This document shows, piece by piece, positions 1 through 8,137 of a stretch of 32,997 nt of DNA. Each line of letters begins with the position of its first letter. The first letter of the stretch is position 1. The notes beneath the pieces are model-generated. The model searched no databases, had not been told where the DNA came from, and saw nothing but the letters and a program-made list of their open reading frames with translations. Both the position numbers and the translations under genes were made by a program. The stretch comes from Thiomargarita sp. (GTDB lineage: Bacteria > Pseudomonadota > Gammaproteobacteria > Beggiatoales > Beggiatoaceae), in contig DYNO01000009.1 in NCBI GenBank assembly GCA_020721025.1, positions 1 to 32,997 on the forward strand, given 5' to 3'.

Positions 1-6
1 CGTATA

Positions 7-32
7 TAGCTATATTGAACTAAATATAGCTA
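7..32. repeat. perfect 10-bp inverted repeat at the break of the DUF262 gene
   Basis: TAGCTATATT and AATATAGCTA flank a 6-base spacer, giving a perfect 10-bp stem at the very edge of the window. It coincides with the point where the DUF262 reading frame stops resembling its family. It could be the end of a mobile element, or an operator for a gene lying beyond the window edge. The window is too short on this side to decide. Confidence 0.5.
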
Positions 33-315
33 ATTTGGTAACAGGAACTAACTCCGCTACGAAAATCGCAGGTGTTGGAATCCCCAATAACAAGGATTCA
101 ATAAATTTGGTTTTCCGATCCTCATCCCAACGAAATAAACGTTGAAATTCCGGGTCGATGATCAACTCTTGATTTTCATACAGGCTGATCAACTCCCCAA
201 AAGACATATCCATTTTTTCAGTCTTGAGACTATTACGAGCTTTATTGATTTCCTCATCTAACTTAGTTTTCCAAAGTTCTTGTTCCAAATTTTTCGGTAC
301 AATCGTAGATTCCAT
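10..315 (-). pseudogene. DUF262 (GmrSD N-terminal-like) protein, C-terminally truncated
   Basis: The 101-residue product carries the start of a DUF262 domain: an acidic/Lys-rich helix, then IDPEFQRLFRWDEDRKTKFI and ESLLLGIPTPAIFVAE. In the family this is followed by a strand leading into a conserved DGLQR motif and several hundred more residues. Here the reading frame instead continues as unrelated residues and stops after 14 codons, so most of the domain is missing. The ATG is preceded by AGGA at good spacing, so the start looks genuine. DUF262 proteins include the GTP-powered type IV restriction enzyme GmrS/GmrD and other phage-defence nucleases. A truncated copy is unlikely to be active. 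It lies downstream of infB on the same strand, with a hairpin between them. Disruption by an insertion ending near base 45 is my inference. Confidence 0.7.
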
Positions 316-343
316 ACAAGTTTCCTAGTTGTCAATAATTTTA

Positions 344-372
344 GGGTGGATAAAAATGTAAATTAGCCACCC
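344..372 (-). terminator. possible infB terminator hairpin
   Basis: On the minus strand GGGTGG and CCACCC can pair across a 17-base loop, 28 bases after the infB stop codon, followed by an A/T-rich stretch with only a weak T run. It is placed where the rimP-nusA-infB transcript would end. The long loop makes this tentative. Confidence 0.3.
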
Positions 373-399
373 CATTGAATAAAGACGACACAATTGAGA

Positions 400-3297
400 T
401 TACAAAGTACGCGCAATAGTCACACGTTCATACACTTCGATATGATCGCCGATTTGTACGTCATTGTAATTTTTCACGCCCACCCCGCATTCGGTGCCGG
501 CTTTAACCTCTTGAATATCATCTTTGAAGCGGCGTAAAGATTCCAATTCCCCTTCATACACCACCACGTTATTGCGTAACACGCGGATGGGGTTGCTGCG
601 TCTCACCATGCCATCGACCACCAAACAACCCGCCACTGCACCGAATTTGGGCGAATGGAATACGTCGCGCACTTCTGCCAAGCCGATAATTTGTTCTCTG
701 ATTTCTGGCTTTAACAAACCACTGATGGCTTTTTTGACTTCATCAATCGCTTCGTAAATGATGCTGTAATAGTGTAAATCGACTTCTGCTTCAGAAATCA
801 AACGTTTGGCACTGCTATCTGCCCGCACGTTGAAGCCGATTAAAATTGCACTGGATGCTATGGCTAAATTGACATCTGATTCGGTGATCGCTCCCACGCC
901 GCTGGCAATGGTATTGACGCGCACTTCTTCATTCGATAATTTCGTCAACGCATCTTGCAAGGCTTCGACTGATCCATTGACATCGGCTTTTAACACGATA
1001 TTCAGCGTATGCGAACCGCCCTCTTGCATTTGCGAGAACATGTTTTCTAACTTAATTGCTTGATTCTTCGCCAATCGGACTTCACGATATTTTCCTTGAC
1101 GGAACAGGGCAACTTCACGGGCTTTGCGTTCGTCAGCCACCACGATGGCATCGTCACCCGCCGCCGGTACGCCTGTCAATCCCAATACTTCAACAGGAAT
1201 GGAGGGGCCCGCGGCATCAACCGCCTTGCCGTTTTCATTAAACATGGCGCGCACTCGACCAAATTCTCGCCCTGCCAATAAAACATCGCCCTTGTGTAAC
1301 GTACCGCCTTGCACTAACACGGTTGCGACTGCGCCCCGACCTTTGTCTAAACGCGATTCGATGACGACACCGTGAGCAGGTCCATCGGCAACGGTTTTTA
1401 ATTCCAATACTTCGGCTTGTAATAACACTGCGTCAAGTAATGCGTCAATCCCTTGCCCAGTTTTCGCAGAGACATGGACAAACATTGTGTCACCGCCCCA
1501 TTCTTCAGCAACCACTTCTTTTCCTGCAAGTTCTTGTTTCACTCGGTCAGGATCGGCATTGGGCTTGTCGATTTTATTCACTGCAACCACGAGGGGAACT
1601 TTGGCGGCTTTGGCATGTTGCACGGCTTCAATGGTTTGAGGCATCACGCCGTCATCCGCAGCAACCACAAGAATAACAATATCAGTGACTTTGGCACCAC
1701 GCGCCCGCATTTGAGTAAACGCTGCGTGTCCGGGGGTATCTAAAAAGCACACCATACCCTTGCCAGTTTCTACGTGATATGCCCCGATATGTTGCGTAAT
1801 CCCACCCGCTTCGCCCAAAGCCACCTTAGTAGAACGGATGTAATCGAGCAATGAGGTTTTTCCATGATCAACGTGTCCCATAATCGTGACCACCGGCGGA
1901 CGCGACACCAATTCCCCCCCCCCTTGCGTTTGCGCGAGATTGTCTTCAATCGCGTTTTCGTTGAGTAATTTGGCTTTATGCCCCAATTCTTCCACCACAA
2001 TCGTCGCGGTTTCCTGATCGATGACTTGATTAATTGTCACCATCGAACCCATTTTGATCATTGCTTTAATCAAATCTGCGGCTTTGACCGACATCTTTTG
2101 TGCTAGATCAGCAATGGTAATGGTTTCCGGAATACTCACTTCTCGCACCACCGGCGCAGTCGGACGGGTAAAACTGCCATGCACCGGCTCCAAACTTTTT
2201 GCCGGATGTCTGCCCTTTTTACGGTTCTTGATTTCGACCAGATGTTCTTGTTTTTTAGAACCTTTGTCATCTCGATCTCGTCCCTTACCACTACTGTTAG
2301 ATTTACCGTCCTTACTTTTCACGACGGTCGATTTCACAGGCTTTTTATGAGATTTCCCGCGCAATAACGTTTCTTCGTCTAATTCCACCAATACATTCGG
2401 GCTTAAACCTTCTTCCAATGCGGTATCGGTCAGCGAGGGCGAAGAAGTGGGACGTTTTTGAGTTTCCGCCTTACGTTTCACCGGCTCTTTAGAACGTTGG
2501 GCGGCGGGTTTCGCGTCGATAGGACGTTTATCTTGTCCTCCAGTCCGGGATTCGGTGGGTTTATCCCCTGGTCTGCGTGGTGGCGATGAGTCAGTTGTAC
2601 GTCTGGCGGGATGTTCAGTGCGATTTGGCATATCACTTTTCGGCGCGGTGGACGATCTCTCGGTTCTAGCTGCCGGTGAGGGCGCTCTTTTAGCAGGAGT
2701 ATCGAGTTTGACAGAACCACCGGTGCGTTCATCGGTTCTCTTGCGCGGCGATTCTTCTATTCTTGGGCGTTGATTGGCTGATTTTTCAGCTGGTTTTTCT
2801 GGTTGTTCCACTTTGATGACGGCTTCCTCTTGGGCACTTGGCTTCATTGCCGGACGTGCGGGTTCTTCTGACTGGGTACGTTCTAACGACTGTTGTTCGG
2901 TGACATCTTGTTCTAATTTACGTTCTAATTGCTCTAATTTCTCACTCATACCCGCTGTGCCACTGCCTTGTACTTTTGGCTTGACGTAAGTATGTTTTTT
3001 ACGCACTTCAACGCTGACTGTCTTGGCACGACCTTGGGCATCCGGCAAACGAATTTCACTATGAGTTTTACGTTTGAGGGTAATTTTTGTTGGTTCAGAA
3101 GGAGGAGCGGGAGGTTTTTCCTCGACTTTTTTATCCTGTCCCTGACGCAACTGTTTGATAATATGAAGTTTATCTTTATCCGAAAGTGTATCCTCGGCAG
3201 TGTTCGCGCTGACACCGAGTTCATTCAGTTGGGTTAATAATCGTTCTACGGGAATATTAATATCGGCTGCAAATTGTTTTATCGTGACTTCTGCCAT
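400..3297 (-). CDS. infB: translation initiation factor IF-2
   Basis: IF-2 is the GTPase that brings initiator fMet-tRNA to the 30S subunit and promotes 50S joining. The 965-residue product begins with the IF2 N-terminal helical domain ([20 protein letters not shown]). A long, highly charged Lys/Arg/Pro/Ser-rich linker of roughly 400 residues follows. The GTPase core starts near residue 470: G1 [13 protein letters not shown]3 DTPGHAAF, G4 [11 protein letters not shown]5 SAKTG. The C-terminal domains that bind fMet-tRNA end in [16 protein letters not shown]. It is somewhat longer than the E. coli protein, mainly in the linker. It is the last gene of rimP-nusA-infB, but is separated from nusA by 367 bp of repeat DNA. 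A run of ten G encodes three glycines just before the G domain. Confidence 0.98.
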   Translation of the reverse strand: MAEVTIKQFAADINIPVERLLTQLNELGVSANTAEDTLSDKDKLHIIKQLRQGQDKKVEEKPPAPPSEPTKITLKRKTHSEIRLPDAQGRAKTVSVEVRKKHTYVKPKVQGSGTAGMSEKLEQLERKLEQDVTEQQSLERTQSEEPARPAMKPSAQEEAVIKVEQPEKPAEKSANQRPRIEESPRKRTDERTGGSVKLDTPAKRAPSPAARTERSSTAPKSDMPNRTEHPARRTTDSSPPRRPGDKPTESRTGGQDKRPIDAKPAAQRSKEPVKRKAETQKRPTSSPSLTDTALEEGLSPNVLVELDEETLLRGKSHKKPVKSTVVKSKDGKSNSSGKGRDRDDKGSKKQEHLVEIKNRKKGRHPAKSLEPVHGSFTRPTAPVVREVSIPETITIADLAQKMSVKAADLIKAMIKMGSMVTINQVIDQETATIVVEELGHKAKLLNENAIEDNLAQTQGGGELVSRPPVVTIMGHVDHGKTSLLDYIRSTKVALGEAGGITQHIGAYHVETGKGMVCFLDTPGHAAFTQMRARGAKVTDIVILVVAADDGVMPQTIEAVQHAKAAKVPLVVAVNKIDKPNADPDRVKQELAGKEVVAEEWGGDTMFVHVSAKTGQGIDALLDAVLLQAEVLELKTVADGPAHGVVIESRLDKGRGAVATVLVQGGTLHKGDVLLAGREFGRVRAMFNENGKAVDAAGPSIPVEVLGLTGVPAAGDDAIVVADERKAREVALFRQGKYREVRLAKNQAIKLENMFSQMQEGGSHTLNIVLKADVNGSVEALQDALTKLSNEEVRVNTIASGVGAITESDVNLAIASSAILIGFNVRADSSAKRLISEAEVDLHYYSIIYEAIDEVKKAISGLLKPEIREQIIGLAEVRDVFHSPKFGAVAGCLVVDGMVRRSNPIRVLRNNVVVYEGELESLRRFKDDIQEVKAGTECGVGVKNYNDVQIGDHIEVYERVTIARTL
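1914..1923. repeat. homopolymer of ten C (G10 in the coding sense) inside infB
   Basis: Ten consecutive C on the plus strand encode part of the sequence TQGGGEL in IF-2, between the linker and the GTPase domain. Runs of this length are prone to slippage during replication and to sequencing error. The reading frame is intact at this length. Confidence 0.9.
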
Positions 3298-3352
3298 ACT
3301 TTGAACTTAACCTCTGATAGAGACCCGCACTGGGGAGGTCTGCTTGAGAATG

Positions 3353-3487
3353 ATGAATTGAAAATTACGAATTATCAGTGGGTGATGAGCAAGGTCACGA
3401 TGAATTGCGAACATAATGTTTGGTTAAGTGATTAATTCATCATGTTTTATTCGTCATGTCAAAGTGATAATTCGTAATTAAATTCAT
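3353..3487. repeat. MITE-like inverted repeat between nusA and infB
   Basis: AATTACGAATTATCA (3363-3377) is perfectly complementary to TGATAATTCGTAATT (3465-3479). Outside it ATGAATT pairs with AATTCAT, and inside it GATGAATT (3399-3406) pairs with AATTCATC (3434-3441). The whole 135-bp segment can fold into one long hairpin and has no coding content. It resembles a non-autonomous miniature transposable element. No second copy was noticed in this window. Confidence 0.7.
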
Positions 3488-3542
3488 GTGTCGGTTGTCT
3501 AAACCAAGATTTTCAGGATTGACCACCATAAAATTTACATCT

Positions 3543-3664
3543 TTTGAACCGTAATTTGCTTAATTAACATAATTTACATAAAAATTATTAAAAATTCAAA
3601 CCTGTCAAGTTTCTGAAACCTGACAGGTTTAAAACCCAAATTATGAAAATTACGGTTCAGACAA
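3543..3664. repeat. dispersed inverted-repeat element, family 1, copy 1 (GAACCGTAATT ends)
   Basis: The left end reads TTGAACCGTAATTTGCTTAA and the right end reads ATTATGAAAATTACGGTTCA followed by GACAA. The ends are inverted copies of each other. The centre holds a perfect 10-bp inverted repeat, AAACCTGTCA (3598-3607) and TGACAGGTTT (3621-3630). Related elements lie at 25411-25498 and 30194-30287. The element ends exactly at the nusA stop codon (3665-3667). Together with the 3353-3487 repeat it fills the 367-bp gap between nusA and infB, which has no gene. Confidence 0.8.
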
Positions 3665-5143
3665 TTAGGTTTCAAACCAGTGGGCGCGTGCTGCCATGAT
3701 TAATTTGCCTGCTTGTTCCGTATTTAACAGATTCAATGCCAATAAGTCATCAATAGATTGTTCTGCCAGATCATCCATCGTCTTGATATCATGACGCATC
3801 AAGCCGTCGGCGAGTTCGGGAGTCATGCCTTCTAAGTCCAGCAAATCTTGAGGTAAAGTTTCTGCCGGAACATTTGCCGCGGCGACTTTGGCAAGCAGGG
3901 CTTCCTTGGCACGATGTCGCAATTCTTGCACAATATCTTCATCAAATTCATCAATTTGGAGCATTTCATTCAGCGGCACGTAGGCAATTTCTTCTAAACT
4001 GGAAAACCCTTGTTCGACCAAAATTTTGGCAATATCACTGTCGATATCCAGTGTGAGCATGAAGATATTTTTTAATTTATCTGCTTCGTCGGCATTTTTC
4101 GCAGCGGCTTGGGCTTCCGTCATCACGTTCAATGTCCAACCGGTCAATTGACTGGCGAGTTTCACATTCTGCCCACCGCGCCCAATCGCTTGAGATAATT
4201 GACTTTCTTTGACGGCAACGTCCATGCTGTGCGTATCTTCGTCGATGATAATAGAGACCACTTCCGCAGGCGACATGGCATTAATCACGTATTGCGCGAT
4301 GTTATCATCCCACAGTACCACGTCAATTTTTTCGCCCGCCAATTCATTGGAAACCGCTTGAATTCTCGCTCCCCGCATCCCAACGCAGGCTCCGACCGGA
4401 TCGATGCGATCATCCTTACTCCGCACTGCAATTTTGGCACGAGAACCGGCATCACGCGCCGCGCCCATGATTTCGATTAAATCTTCGCCAATTTCAGGAA
4501 CTTCCAATTTAAACAATTCAATTAATAACCCCGGCGCGGTACGACTGAGCAATAACATGGGACCTTTATTTTCTGCACGCACGCTGCGTAAATAAGCCCG
4601 CAACCGGTCGCCAACTCGCACCACTTCACGCAAAATCATGTCTTCACGGGAAACCACTGCTTCAACGTTGCCACCCAAATCTAAAATAATACTGCTGCGT
4701 TCAACTTTTTTCACCACTCCGCTGACCAATTTCCCTTCTTTTTCTTTGTAGGCGCGGATGACGATTTCCCGTTCAGCTTCACGAATTTTCTGCACAATGA
4801 CTTGTTTTGCCGTTTGCGCACTGATGCGATCAAACACCACAGATTCAATAGATTCTTCCCAATAGCTACCGAGTTGAATATCCGGCTGTTTTTTTAAAGC
4901 GGTCTGCCAAGCAATTTGACGGTCGGGATATTGAAAATGTTCATCATTGACCACCAGCCAACGTTGGAAAGTGAGATAACTACCATCTTTACGGTTAATT
5001 TTCACTCGCACGTCAATATTGGCAGCATGGCGTTTCTTGGTAGCCATCGCAAGGGCGCATTCCAAAGCATCAAAAATGTCTTCTTTATCGACCCCTTTTT
5101 CGTTAGAGACAACTTCGATCATTGAAAGAATTTCTTTGTTCAT
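3665..5143 (-). CDS. nusA: transcription termination/antitermination factor NusA
   Basis: NusA binds RNA polymerase and modulates pausing, termination and rRNA antitermination. The 492-residue product has the N-terminal RNAP-binding domain ([20 protein letters not shown]), an S1 domain near residues 130-200 ([20 protein letters not shown]) and two KH domains ([20 protein letters not shown] and [17 protein letters not shown]). Two C-terminal acidic helical repeats end the protein, as in proteobacterial NusA. Its length matches E. coli NusA (495). Two ATG codons are adjacent. The second is chosen because the upstream AGGT sits at better spacing and because homologues start MNKEIL. It lies 86 bp downstream of rimP in the conserved rimP-nusA-infB order. 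Confidence 0.97.
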   Translation of the reverse strand: MNKEILSMIEVVSNEKGVDKEDIFDALECALAMATKKRHAANIDVRVKINRKDGSYLTFQRWLVVNDEHFQYPDRQIAWQTALKKQPDIQLGSYWEESIESVVFDRISAQTAKQVIVQKIREAEREIVIRAYKEKEGKLVSGVVKKVERSSIILDLGGNVEAVVSREDMILREVVRVGDRLRAYLRSVRAENKGPMLLLSRTAPGLLIELFKLEVPEIGEDLIEIMGAARDAGSRAKIAVRSKDDRIDPVGACVGMRGARIQAVSNELAGEKIDVVLWDDNIAQYVINAMSPAEVVSIIIDEDTHSMDVAVKESQLSQAIGRGGQNVKLASQLTGWTLNVMTEAQAAAKNADEADKLKNIFMLTLDIDSDIAKILVEQGFSSLEEIAYVPLNEMLQIDEFDEDIVQELRHRAKEALLAKVAAANVPAETLPQDLLDLEGMTPELADGLMRHDIKTMDDLAEQSIDDLLALNLLNTEQAGKLIMAARAHWFET

Positions 5144-5229
5144 CATATACCTGTGACATGAGAAAGCGGGAACGCAATCTGTTTAAAAAGGGTAAATACG
5201 CTGTCGATACGTTGCGCGTTTGAATTGCA

Positions 5230-5682
5230 TTAAAAATCTGCTACCAAATGCGCTCTTTCGATCTGTTCATAGGGTAACGCGAATTCTGTTTGATCAACGA
5301 CGATGAAAATTCTATTGTTTTCAATCCGCTGCAATACCCCGCTAAAATTGCGTCGCGTATCTAACGGACGGCGCAACTTCACCGAAACCTTGTGTCCAAC
5401 AAAGCGGCTGAAGTGATCCAGAGTAAATAAGGGACGATCTAAGCCAGGCGAGGAAACTTCTAAGATATATTTGCCAACGATAGGGTCTTCTACGTCGAGA
5501 ATCCCACTGACTTGATGGCTGACGCGCTCACAATCGTCTAACGTAATGCCTTCATCGCAGTCGATAAAAACGCGCAACAATGTACCACGTTTGCCTTGTG
5601 TAATGCGTTCTATGCCTAATAATTCGTAGCCTAATGCGGTGATCGCAGGTGCCAGTAATTCTTGTAACTTATTGTCTATCAA
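5230..5682 (-). CDS. rimP: ribosome maturation factor RimP
   Basis: RimP is needed for maturation of the 30S subunit. The 150-residue product has the N-terminal alpha/beta domain (LLAPAITALGYELLGIERIT, then IDCDEGITLDDCERVSHQVS and the highly conserved YILEVSSPGLDRPLF). A C-terminal SH3-like barrel follows (GHKVSVKLRRPL, FALPYEQIERAHLV). The length is typical. The start is a TTG: an in-frame stop lies three codons upstream and no ATG is available before the conserved domain. The alignment to family N-termini supports the TTG. It is the first gene of the rimP-nusA-infB operon, with a terminator-like hairpin only about 18 bp before the start codon. Confidence 0.95.
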   Translation of the reverse strand: MIDNKLQELLAPAITALGYELLGIERITQGKRGTLLRVFIDCDEGITLDDCERVSHQVSGILDVEDPIVGKYILEVSSPGLDRPLFTLDHFSRFVGHKVSVKLRRPLDTRRNFSGVLQRIENNRIFIVVDQTEFALPYEQIERAHLVADF

Positions 5683-5700
5683 TGCAATTCAGTCCAGTCT

Positions 5701-5726
5701 AAAATAAAAAAGGGCACAACTGCCCG
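5701..5726 (-). terminator. intrinsic terminator/attenuator immediately upstream of rimP
   Basis: On the minus strand GGGCA-GTTG-TGCCC is followed by TTTTTTATTTT, a classic rho-independent terminator shape, and the T run ends about 18 bp before the rimP start codon. No gene or tRNA ending here was found on the minus strand. In E. coli a tRNA gene precedes rimP; none was seen here. It may end a small leader RNA or attenuate the operon. Confidence 0.65.
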
Positions 5727-6002
5727 TTTCCCAACACTATTTCACCACTATTTTGTCAATCTGGTAGATAATTTTTATTATTACATCAGTAAACTCAACA
5801 AATTAGTTAAATTTCAGGCTTGATAAATTGAGTGTGATTCCCGTTGATTGACAACGATTTATTCGTGATTTGAAGTCGAATACAGCATGATAGTGTAGAA
5901 TATCTCATTTTTGTGGAGTAACCACGGCTGAATGCTGCACTGCACGCCAAAATCACTATCGCTAATTATAACACCTATTTTAGAAACCTAGGGCAGATTT
6001 CT
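5727..6002. other. intergenic region between rimP and the lipoprotein gene
   Basis: This divergent gap should hold promoters for both the rimP operon (minus) and the lipoprotein gene (plus). A perfect minus-strand TTGACA is present at 5754-5759, but I see no good -10 at proper spacing. No tRNA T-loop motif or ORF was found. Confidence 0.4.
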
Positions 6003-6350
6003 ATGAATTTATTTCTTATTGAACGCAAGTTACGCACAGTTTTTCTATATTTTGTAGTACTTACCGCCGGTTGTGCCATGCTCAATCCGCGAGTGAGTCA
6101 TGACAATTATTTGAAAATCACCAATGGCATGTCCGAACAACAAGTCTCGAATATTTTGGGTGAACCGACGGAAGTAAAAAGCGCAGGGGCAAACATGGAT
6201 TTGGGCTCAGTGCTGGGGATTAGCGTGGGGTCATTGGTGGGAATTGATTCATTATCCGGTAGTTATATGAAATGGCAGAGTGCCGGAGCCTCGGTGCATA
6301 TTTTGTTTGTGGGGGGAAAAGTGAGATTCAAGAATTACAACACGAATTGA
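6003..6350 (+). CDS. small BamE/SmpA-like lipoprotein
   Basis: The 115-residue product starts with a hydrophobic segment (FLYFVVLTAGC), giving a probable lipobox with the acylated cysteine at residue 24. This predicts a lipoprotein anchored in a membrane. The mature part contains ITNGMSEQQVSNILGEPTEV, which matches the helix-loop signature of the BamE/SmpA/OmlA-like fold. A strand-rich end follows (MKWQSAGASVHILFVGGKVR). A middle glycine/serine-rich stretch separates the two. AGGG lies at suitable spacing before the ATG. The fold assignment rests on this motif; no specific partner or function can be given. The threonine at the -3 position of the lipobox is less common. It is monocistronic and divergent from rimP. 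Confidence 0.75.
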   Translation: MNLFLIERKLRTVFLYFVVLTAGCAMLNPRVSHDNYLKITNGMSEQQVSNILGEPTEVKSAGANMDLGSVLGISVGSLVGIDSLSGSYMKWQSAGASVHILFVGGKVRFKNYNTN

Positions 6351-6445
6351 ACTACAGTGCGTTAAATCAATTGGTTGTATTGTAACCATCCAGATAAACT
6401 TCGTACTATCTTGTCAATTGCGAAACTTATCCCTTTATTTCGTTG

Positions 6446-6666
6446 ATCTCGTTACCAAGTTGAGAGTCTGTAAAAGAACCTCATTTTTTGGATTTTTAGT
6501 TATGTAAAATCAACAACTTACAAGTCAGAAATTGCTAACTTTAGGAATTCTTTTACAGCTTCTGAACTTGGTAATGCCTGCCGAAAAGCTCTGCTTCGTG
6601 ATGTTGAAAATTCATCAAGCAGAGCTTGTAACACTTTCATTACCAAGTTGAACTCGGTAACGAGAT
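6446..6666. repeat. composite nested inverted-repeat element between the lipoprotein gene and gcvT
   Basis: The outer ends ATCTCGTTACCAAGTTGA (6446-6463) and, on the opposite strand at 6643-6666, ATCTCGTTACCGAGTTCAAC are inverted copies. A further inverted match lies at 6545-6574, where the opposite strand reads TTACCAAGTTCAGAAGCTGT, like the left end. AAGCTCTGCTT (6586-6596) and AAGCAGAGCTT (6617-6627) form a perfect 11-bp hairpin. The nesting suggests one miniature element with an insertion or duplication. The 359-bp gap 6351-6709 has no gene. Confidence 0.7.
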
Positions 6667-6686
6667 AAATCTAAAATTGCGAGTAA

Positions 6687-6711
6687 AACCAATTTTTTAT
6701 AAAAACTGGTT
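6687..6711 (-). terminator. AT-rich hairpin overlapping the gcvT stop codon
   Basis: On the minus strand AACCAGTTTTTATAAAAAATTGGTT forms a near-perfect hairpin overlapping the gcvT stop codon and followed by TTTAC. It could act as the gcvT terminator, but the stem is A/T-rich and weak. Confidence 0.35.
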
Positions 6712-7813
6712 ACGCAGGTTCGATATCAATGCAGGCTTTGCCATGACGCACAAATGGCGGTTTTACGACCTTCGCGGTCAACTGCTTGTTACGAATCGCA
6801 ACCGTGACTTGTTCATGCACTTCGGGGGGAACACGCGCCAATCCAATCGACATGCCCAATGTTGGCGAAAATGTGCCGCTAGTGATTTGTCCCTCTTCGC
6901 GATTTTCTAAATAAACCGTTTGATGCCCGCGCAACACGCCTCTTTTATCATTTAAAATCAATCCCACCATGATGGAATGTTCCCGACGTTGCCGCTGTTC
7001 TTCTAGGGCATCTCGTCCAATAAATTCACGATTGGGGGGAGTCCACGCCACCGTCCATTCTAATCCTGATTCCAACGGCGAATGATTTTCATCCAAATCC
7101 GTGCCATACAAACGCATCCCGGCTTCTAATCGCAAGGTATCCCGCGCCGCTAAACCAATGGGTTTGATTCCTGCGAGCAGTAAATTATCCCAAAAACTTT
7201 GCGCTTGTGGTACCGGCAAAATGACCTCAAAACCGTCTTCCCCCGTATAACCCGTGCGCGCAACGAACCATTGTTCACTCCAGCAAGAATGAAATGGTTT
7301 GAGTCCCAGCGCAGCAGACTGTAGTTCAGGCGGTAAACAAGGCAGAGTTTTGTCACGAGCTGTCGGTCCCTGAATCGCTAACATGGCGTAATGAAGGGAA
7401 TCTTGAATCCGCACTCCAAAATTTTTCGCCTGTTTTTTAATCCAATTCGACACTTTATCTCGCGTCGCTGCATTACATACCATACGGAATTGTGTTTCAG
7501 TTTGTTGATAAACAATCAAGTCATCCAGCACTTTGCCCCGTTCATTTAACATACAACTGTACAATGCCTGTCCCGCCTCCTTCAATTTCGCCACGTCATT
7601 CGCCAAAAGATAACGTAAAAATTCACGTGCTCGTTGCCCTGATAAATCCAAGACTGTCATGTGAGAAACATCAAACACACCGGCATCTCGACGAACTTGA
7701 TGATGTTCCGTGAGTTGTGAACCGTAATGCAACGGCATCAACCAACCATGGAAGTCAACCATCTTGGCGTTTGCTTGCAAATGTTTAGCGTATAAGGGCG
7801 TTTTTTTGCTCAT
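6710..7813 (-). CDS. gcvT: glycine cleavage system aminomethyltransferase (T protein)
   Basis: GcvT transfers the methylene group from aminomethylated H protein to tetrahydrofolate, releasing ammonia. The product of 367 residues has the GCV_T folate-binding domain from the start (KTPLYAKHLQANAKMVDFHG; GVFDVSHMTVLDLSG; MLNERGKVLDDLIVYQ) and the C-terminal beta-barrel (GLILNDKRGVLRGH; GTFSPTLGMSIGLARVP). The ORF track starts four codons earlier at a TTG; the ATG of MSKKTPLYAKH is the better start. Length and motif order match the bacterial T protein rather than the YgfZ-like paralogue. No gcvH or gcvP lies nearby, so the rest of the system must be elsewhere. Confidence 0.95.
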   Translation of the reverse strand: MSKKTPLYAKHLQANAKMVDFHGWLMPLHYGSQLTEHHQVRRDAGVFDVSHMTVLDLSGQRAREFLRYLLANDVAKLKEAGQALYSCMLNERGKVLDDLIVYQQTETQFRMVCNAATRDKVSNWIKKQAKNFGVRIQDSLHYAMLAIQGPTARDKTLPCLPPELQSAALGLKPFHSCWSEQWFVARTGYTGEDGFEVILPVPQAQSFWDNLLLAGIKPIGLAARDTLRLEAGMRLYGTDLDENHSPLESGLEWTVAWTPPNREFIGRDALEEQRQRREHSIMVGLILNDKRGVLRGHQTVYLENREEGQITSGTFSPTLGMSIGLARVPPEVHEQVTVAIRNKQLTAKVVKPPFVRHGKACIDIEPA

Positions 7814-8137
7814 GTCTGAGATCAACTACAATTTGATTGATATAGTCTTATGATAAAACCGATTTGACGTTTTTAAACTGAGTGAAAATAAAGTCTAAAA
7901 ATATCGTTAAGCGTCTGTAAAAAACCAAACGTTATTCAACATGAGCACAATACTCATATTTTGATCAACATAACTGCTTGATAACTCAAGTCTTAAGTTA
8001 CGTTTCGGTGCGTCTAAAGTCTTGCTGATTCTTGAATTTTATGGTAAATCTTGATTCTCACCCGCGCTTAAATCATACTCTAAGTTGTTTAATTATGCAA
8101 ATGGGTTGTCGAATTATGAACTGCGCCATTCCTTAAC
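7814..8137. other. intergenic region between glmS and gcvT
   Basis: This 324-bp gap holds no ORF. It contains a hairpin related to the end of the tnpB element (listed separately). No glycine riboswitch, glmS ribozyme or clear promoter was recognised. Confidence 0.5.
7971..8000. repeat. solo hairpin end of a tnpB-type (IS200/IS605-like) element
   Basis: AACTGCTTGATAACTCAAGT followed by CTTAAGTTAC matches 28784-28813, downstream of tnpB, at 27 of 30 positions. Both contain the CTTGA-NNNN-TCAAG hairpin. Homology stops right after this segment. It looks like an isolated element end or the relic of a related element. Confidence 0.6.

Noticed and set aside
1056-3237. Several plus-strand ORFs opposite infB
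   Set aside because: They are shadows of the strongly supported minus-strand infB gene with no independent homology.
5727-6002. tRNA gene upstream of rimP, as in E. coli
   Set aside because: No T-loop motif or cloverleaf was found on the minus strand.
7826-8137. glmS ribozyme or glycine riboswitch near glmS/gcvT
   Set aside because: The gap does not show the conserved core of either, and it lies downstream of glmS rather than upstream.
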